From the NCBI GenBank assembly GCA_963921195.1, contig CAWUER010000514.1:2294001-2358000 (forward strand): a stretch of DNA of 64,000 nt, given 5' to 3'. The stretch's first letter is position 1; every line of letters begins with the position of its first letter. This document shows, one piece after another, positions 60,681-64,000 of this stretch. A program made the position numbers and the translations under genes. The stretch is from Pegoplata infirma. Lineage: Eukaryota; Arthropoda; Insecta; Diptera; Anthomyiidae. A model generated the notes under the pieces. It worked only from the letters and a program-made list of their open reading frames with translations, had not been told where the DNA came from and did not search any database.

Positions 60681-63600
60681 GTTAATACTAGTCTGATAGT
60701 CTAAAATTTTTTCTGTCATGATAAAGCTAATATACTTATGCATTCTAGATTTTATAGAGTCAAAATCGCATCATTATTTACCGAGTTATAGCAATTTAAA
60801 AATGAGGGTCTCCAAAAAACCTTAAATAATGGGTTTCTCATAAAAATGAAAAAAAAAACTTTGCATAAATGCATATATCTCTGTAAGTACCAGCCCGATT
60901 GTCTCACATTTGGTTTCAGAGGAAAGATAAAGTCTCAATCTTTTATTTTTTTGTTATTTTGACAAAATCGGAGCAATAGTTGCAGAGATACAGCCGTTGA
61001 AAGTAAAAGGTCTCCAGACTACGAAAAATTACAAGTTTATCATTTTTGAAAAAATAAATTTTTTTAAAAATTTAAAATCGAGCAATCTCTTTTATTCTAT
61101 TTAAACTTTATTGAAAAAGATTTAAATTCGTGCAAAGGCATTTGAAATCGATATAATGGTAACCTTGATATAGCCATTTCAAGTTATTACAAGTAACCCG
61201 AAAATATTTTTGATATGAATGCATAAATATCTGTTAATACTAGTCTGATAGTCTAAAATTTTTTCTGTCATGATAAAGCTAATATACTTATGCATTCTAG
61301 ATTTTATAGAGTCAAAATCGCATCATTATTTACCGAGTTATAGCAATTTAAAAATGAGGGTCTCCAAAAAACCTTAAATAATGGGTTTCTCATAAAAATG
61401 AAAAAAAAAACTTTGCATAAATGCATATATCTCTGTAAGTACCAGCCCGATTGTCTCACATTTGGTTCCAGAGGAAAGATAAAGTCTCAATCTTTTATTT
61501 TTTTGTTATTTTGACAAAATCGGAGCAATAGTTGCAGAGATACAGCCGTTGAAAGTAAAAGGTCTCCAGACTACGAAAAATTACAAGTTTATCATTTTTG
61601 AAAAAAATAAATTTTTTTAAAAATTTAAAATCGAGCAATCTCTTTTATTCTATTTAAACTTTATTGAAAAAGATTTAAATTCGTGCAAAGGCATTTGAAA
61701 TCGATATAATGGTAACCTTGATATAGCCATTTCAAGTTATTACAAGTAACCCGAAAATATTTTTGATATGAATGCATAAATATCTGTTAATACTAGTCTG
61801 ATAGTCTTAAATTTTTTCTGTCATGATAAAGCTAATATACTTATGCATTCTAGTTTTTATAGAGTCAAAATCGCATCATTATTTACCGAGTTATAGCAAT
61901 TTAAAAATTAGGGTCTCCAAAAAACCTTAAATAATGGGTTTCTCATAAAAATTAAAAAAAAAACTTTGCATAAATGCATATATCTCTGTAAGTACCAGCC
62001 CGATTGTCTCACATTTGGTTCCAGAGGAAAGATAAAGTCTCAATCTTTTATTTTTTTGTTATTTTGACAAAATCGGAGCAATAGTTGCAGAGATACAGCC
62101 GTTGAAAGTAAAAGGTCTCCAGACTACGAAAAATTACAAGTTTATCATTTTTGAAAAAATAAATTTTTTTAAAAATTTAAAATCGAGCAATCTCTTTTAT
62201 TCTATTTAAACTTTATTGAAAAAGATTTAAATTCGTGCAAAGGCATTTGAAATCGATATAATGGTAACCTTGATATAGCCATTTCAAGTTATTACAAGTA
62301 ACCCGAAAATATTTTTGATATGAATGCATAAATATCTGTTAATACTAGTCCGATAGTCTTAATTTTTTTCTGTCATGATAAAGCTAATATACTTATGCCT
62401 TCTAGTTTTTATAGAGTCAAAATCGGATCATTATTTACCGAGTTATAGCAATTTAAAAATTAGGGTCTCCAAAAAACCTTAAATAATGGGTTTCTCATAA
62501 AAATGAAAAAAAAAACTTTGCATAAATGCATATATCTCTGTAAGTACCAGCCCGATTGTCTCACATTTGGTTCCAGAGGAAAGATAAAGTCTCAATCTTT
62601 TATTTTTTTGTTATTTTGACAAAATCGGAGCAATAGTTGCAGAGATACAGCCGTTGAAAGTAAAAGGTCTCCAGACTACGAAAAATTACAAGTTTATCAT
62701 TTTTGAAAAAATAAATTTTTTTAAAAATTTAAAATCGAGCAATCTCTTTTATTCTATTTAAACTTTATTGAAAAAGATTTAAATTCGTGCGAAGGCATTT
62801 GAAATCGAAATAATGGTAACCTTGATATAGCCATTTCAAGTTATTACAAGTAACCCGAAAATATTTTTGATATGAATGCATAAATATCTGTTAATACTAG
62901 TCTGATAGTCTTAAATTTTTTCTGTCATGATAAAGCTAATATACTTATGCATTCTAGTTTTTATAGAGTCAAAATCGCATCATTATTTACCGAGTTATAG
63001 CAATTTAAAAATTAGGGTCTCCAAAAAACCTTAAATAATGGGTTTCTCATAAAAATGAAAAAAAAACTTTGCATAAATGCATATATCTCTGTAAGTACCA
63101 GCCCGATTGTCTCACATTTGGTTCCAGAGGAAAGATAAAGTCTCAATCTTTTATTTTTTTGTTATTTTGACAAAATCGGAGCAATAGTTGCAGAGATACA
63201 GCCGTTGAAAGTAAAAGGTCTCCAGACTACGAAAAATTACAAGTTTATCATTTTTGAAAAAATAAATTTTTTTAAAAATTTAAAATCGAGCAATCTCTTT
63301 TATTCTATTTAAACTTTATTGAAAAAGATTTAAATTCGTGCAAAGGCATTTGAAATCTATATAATGGTAACCTTGATATAGCCATTTCAAATTATTACAA
63401 GTAACCCGAAAATATTTTTGATATGAATGCATAAATATCTGTTAATACTAGTCCGATAGTCTTAATTTTTTTCTGTCATGATAAAGCTAATATACTTATG
63501 CATTCTAGTTTTTATAGAGTCAAAATCGCATCATTATTTACCGAGTTATAGCAATTTAAAAATTAGGGTCTCCAAAAAACCTTAAATAATGGGTTTCTCA

Positions 63601-64000
63601 TAAAAATGAAAAATAAAAACTTTGCATAAATGCATATATCTCTGTAAGTACCAGCCCGATTGTCTCACATTTGGTTCCAGAGGAAAGATAAAGTCTCAAT
63701 CTTTTATTTTTTTGTTATTTTGACAAAATCGGAGCAATAGTTGCAGAGATACAGCCGTTGAAAGTAAAAGGTCTCCAGACTACGAAAAATTACAAGTTTA
63801 TCATTTTTGAAAAAATAAATTATTTTAAAAATTTAAAATCGAGCAATCTCTTTTATTCTATTTAAACTTTATTGAAAAAGATTTAAATTCGTGCAAAGGC
63901 ATTTGAAATCGATATAATGGTAACCTTGATATAGCCATTTCAAGTTATTACAAGTAACCCGAAAATATTTTTGATATGAATGCATAAATATCTGTTAATA
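60681..64000 (+). repeat. ~551-bp satellite array, right block
   Basis: The satellite resumes in phase after the hAT-like element; GTTAATAC at 60681-60688 is the right target copy. It holds about six monomers and runs off the window end. GCATTCTAGATTTTATAG (in place of CTAGTTTTTATAG) occurs at about 60739 and 61291, marking a recent 1-monomer duplication. CAAATTATTAC (about 63387) is shared with the 3-monomer block at 44700-47870. There are no genes in this stretch. Confidence 0.98.

Noticed and set aside
1..64000. CRISPR array, from the regular repetition
   Set aside because: Units are ~551 bp, contiguous and homologous throughout, with no unique spacers and no cas genes. The context is eukaryotic.
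1..64000. tRNA, rRNA, snRNA or other structured RNA genes
   Set aside because: I looked for tRNA A/B boxes with cloverleaf potential and for familiar rRNA or snRNA text and saw none. The GGTAACC and GGTCTCC landmarks in the satellite are not in a tRNA-like context.

Overview
The window is about 53 kb of one AT-rich, head-to-tail satellite DNA broken by two mobile-element insertions. There is no bacterial-type gene content, no host protein-coding gene and no RNA gene that I can support. The organism is an insect, most likely a cyclorrhaphan (perhaps calyptrate) fly. This rests on a Jockey-clade LINE with the jockey-type triple CCHC Gag and on a DINE-1/INE-1-like repeat block of the kind common between genes in higher Diptera. 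The fly assignment is inference from remembered family features, not a database match.

Layout. (1) 1-17542: satellite array, all in one orientation, basic monomer about 551 bp. (2) 17543-22427: a full-length LINE on the + strand with an 11-bp target-site duplication (ATGATAAAGCT), initiator-type 5' end, two open reading frames joined by an ATGA stop/start overlap, AATAAA signal and poly(A) tail. (3) 22428-55038: satellite again. (4) 55039-60680: a 5.6-kb non-autonomous element with 17-bp terminal inverted repeats and an 8-bp hAT-type duplication (GTTAATAC). Inside it sit a second hAT-like foldback element with arms of about 0.98 kb, a possible piggyBac-like MITE at the foldback's centre, a 117-bp near-perfect hairpin, and a DINE-1-like block. 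(5) 60681-64000: satellite again.

The satellite is hierarchical. Each ~551-bp monomer carries three diverged copies of a core spaced 180, 170 and 201 bp apart, so it looks like an ancient trimer of a ~184-bp unit. Monomers fall into at least four classes that I label B, A, C and D. They often follow each other in that order, giving a higher-order repeat (HOR) of about 2.2 kb. On top of this are recent block duplications of 9 monomers (4,967 bp, nearly identical), 5, 4 and 3 monomers, and a 1,505-bp block that includes a truncated monomer. This pattern fits unequal exchange in a long, locally homogenised array, as in centromeric or pericentromeric DNA. That location is inference.

The LINE is the only real coding unit. 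ORF1 is the nucleic-acid-binding Gag-like protein. ORF2 is the endonuclease/reverse transcriptase. Together they would carry out target-primed reverse transcription. Both frames are open and the catalytic residues are present, so the copy is young and may be competent. The many short open frames within satellite monomers depend on which monomer variant is present and are not genes.
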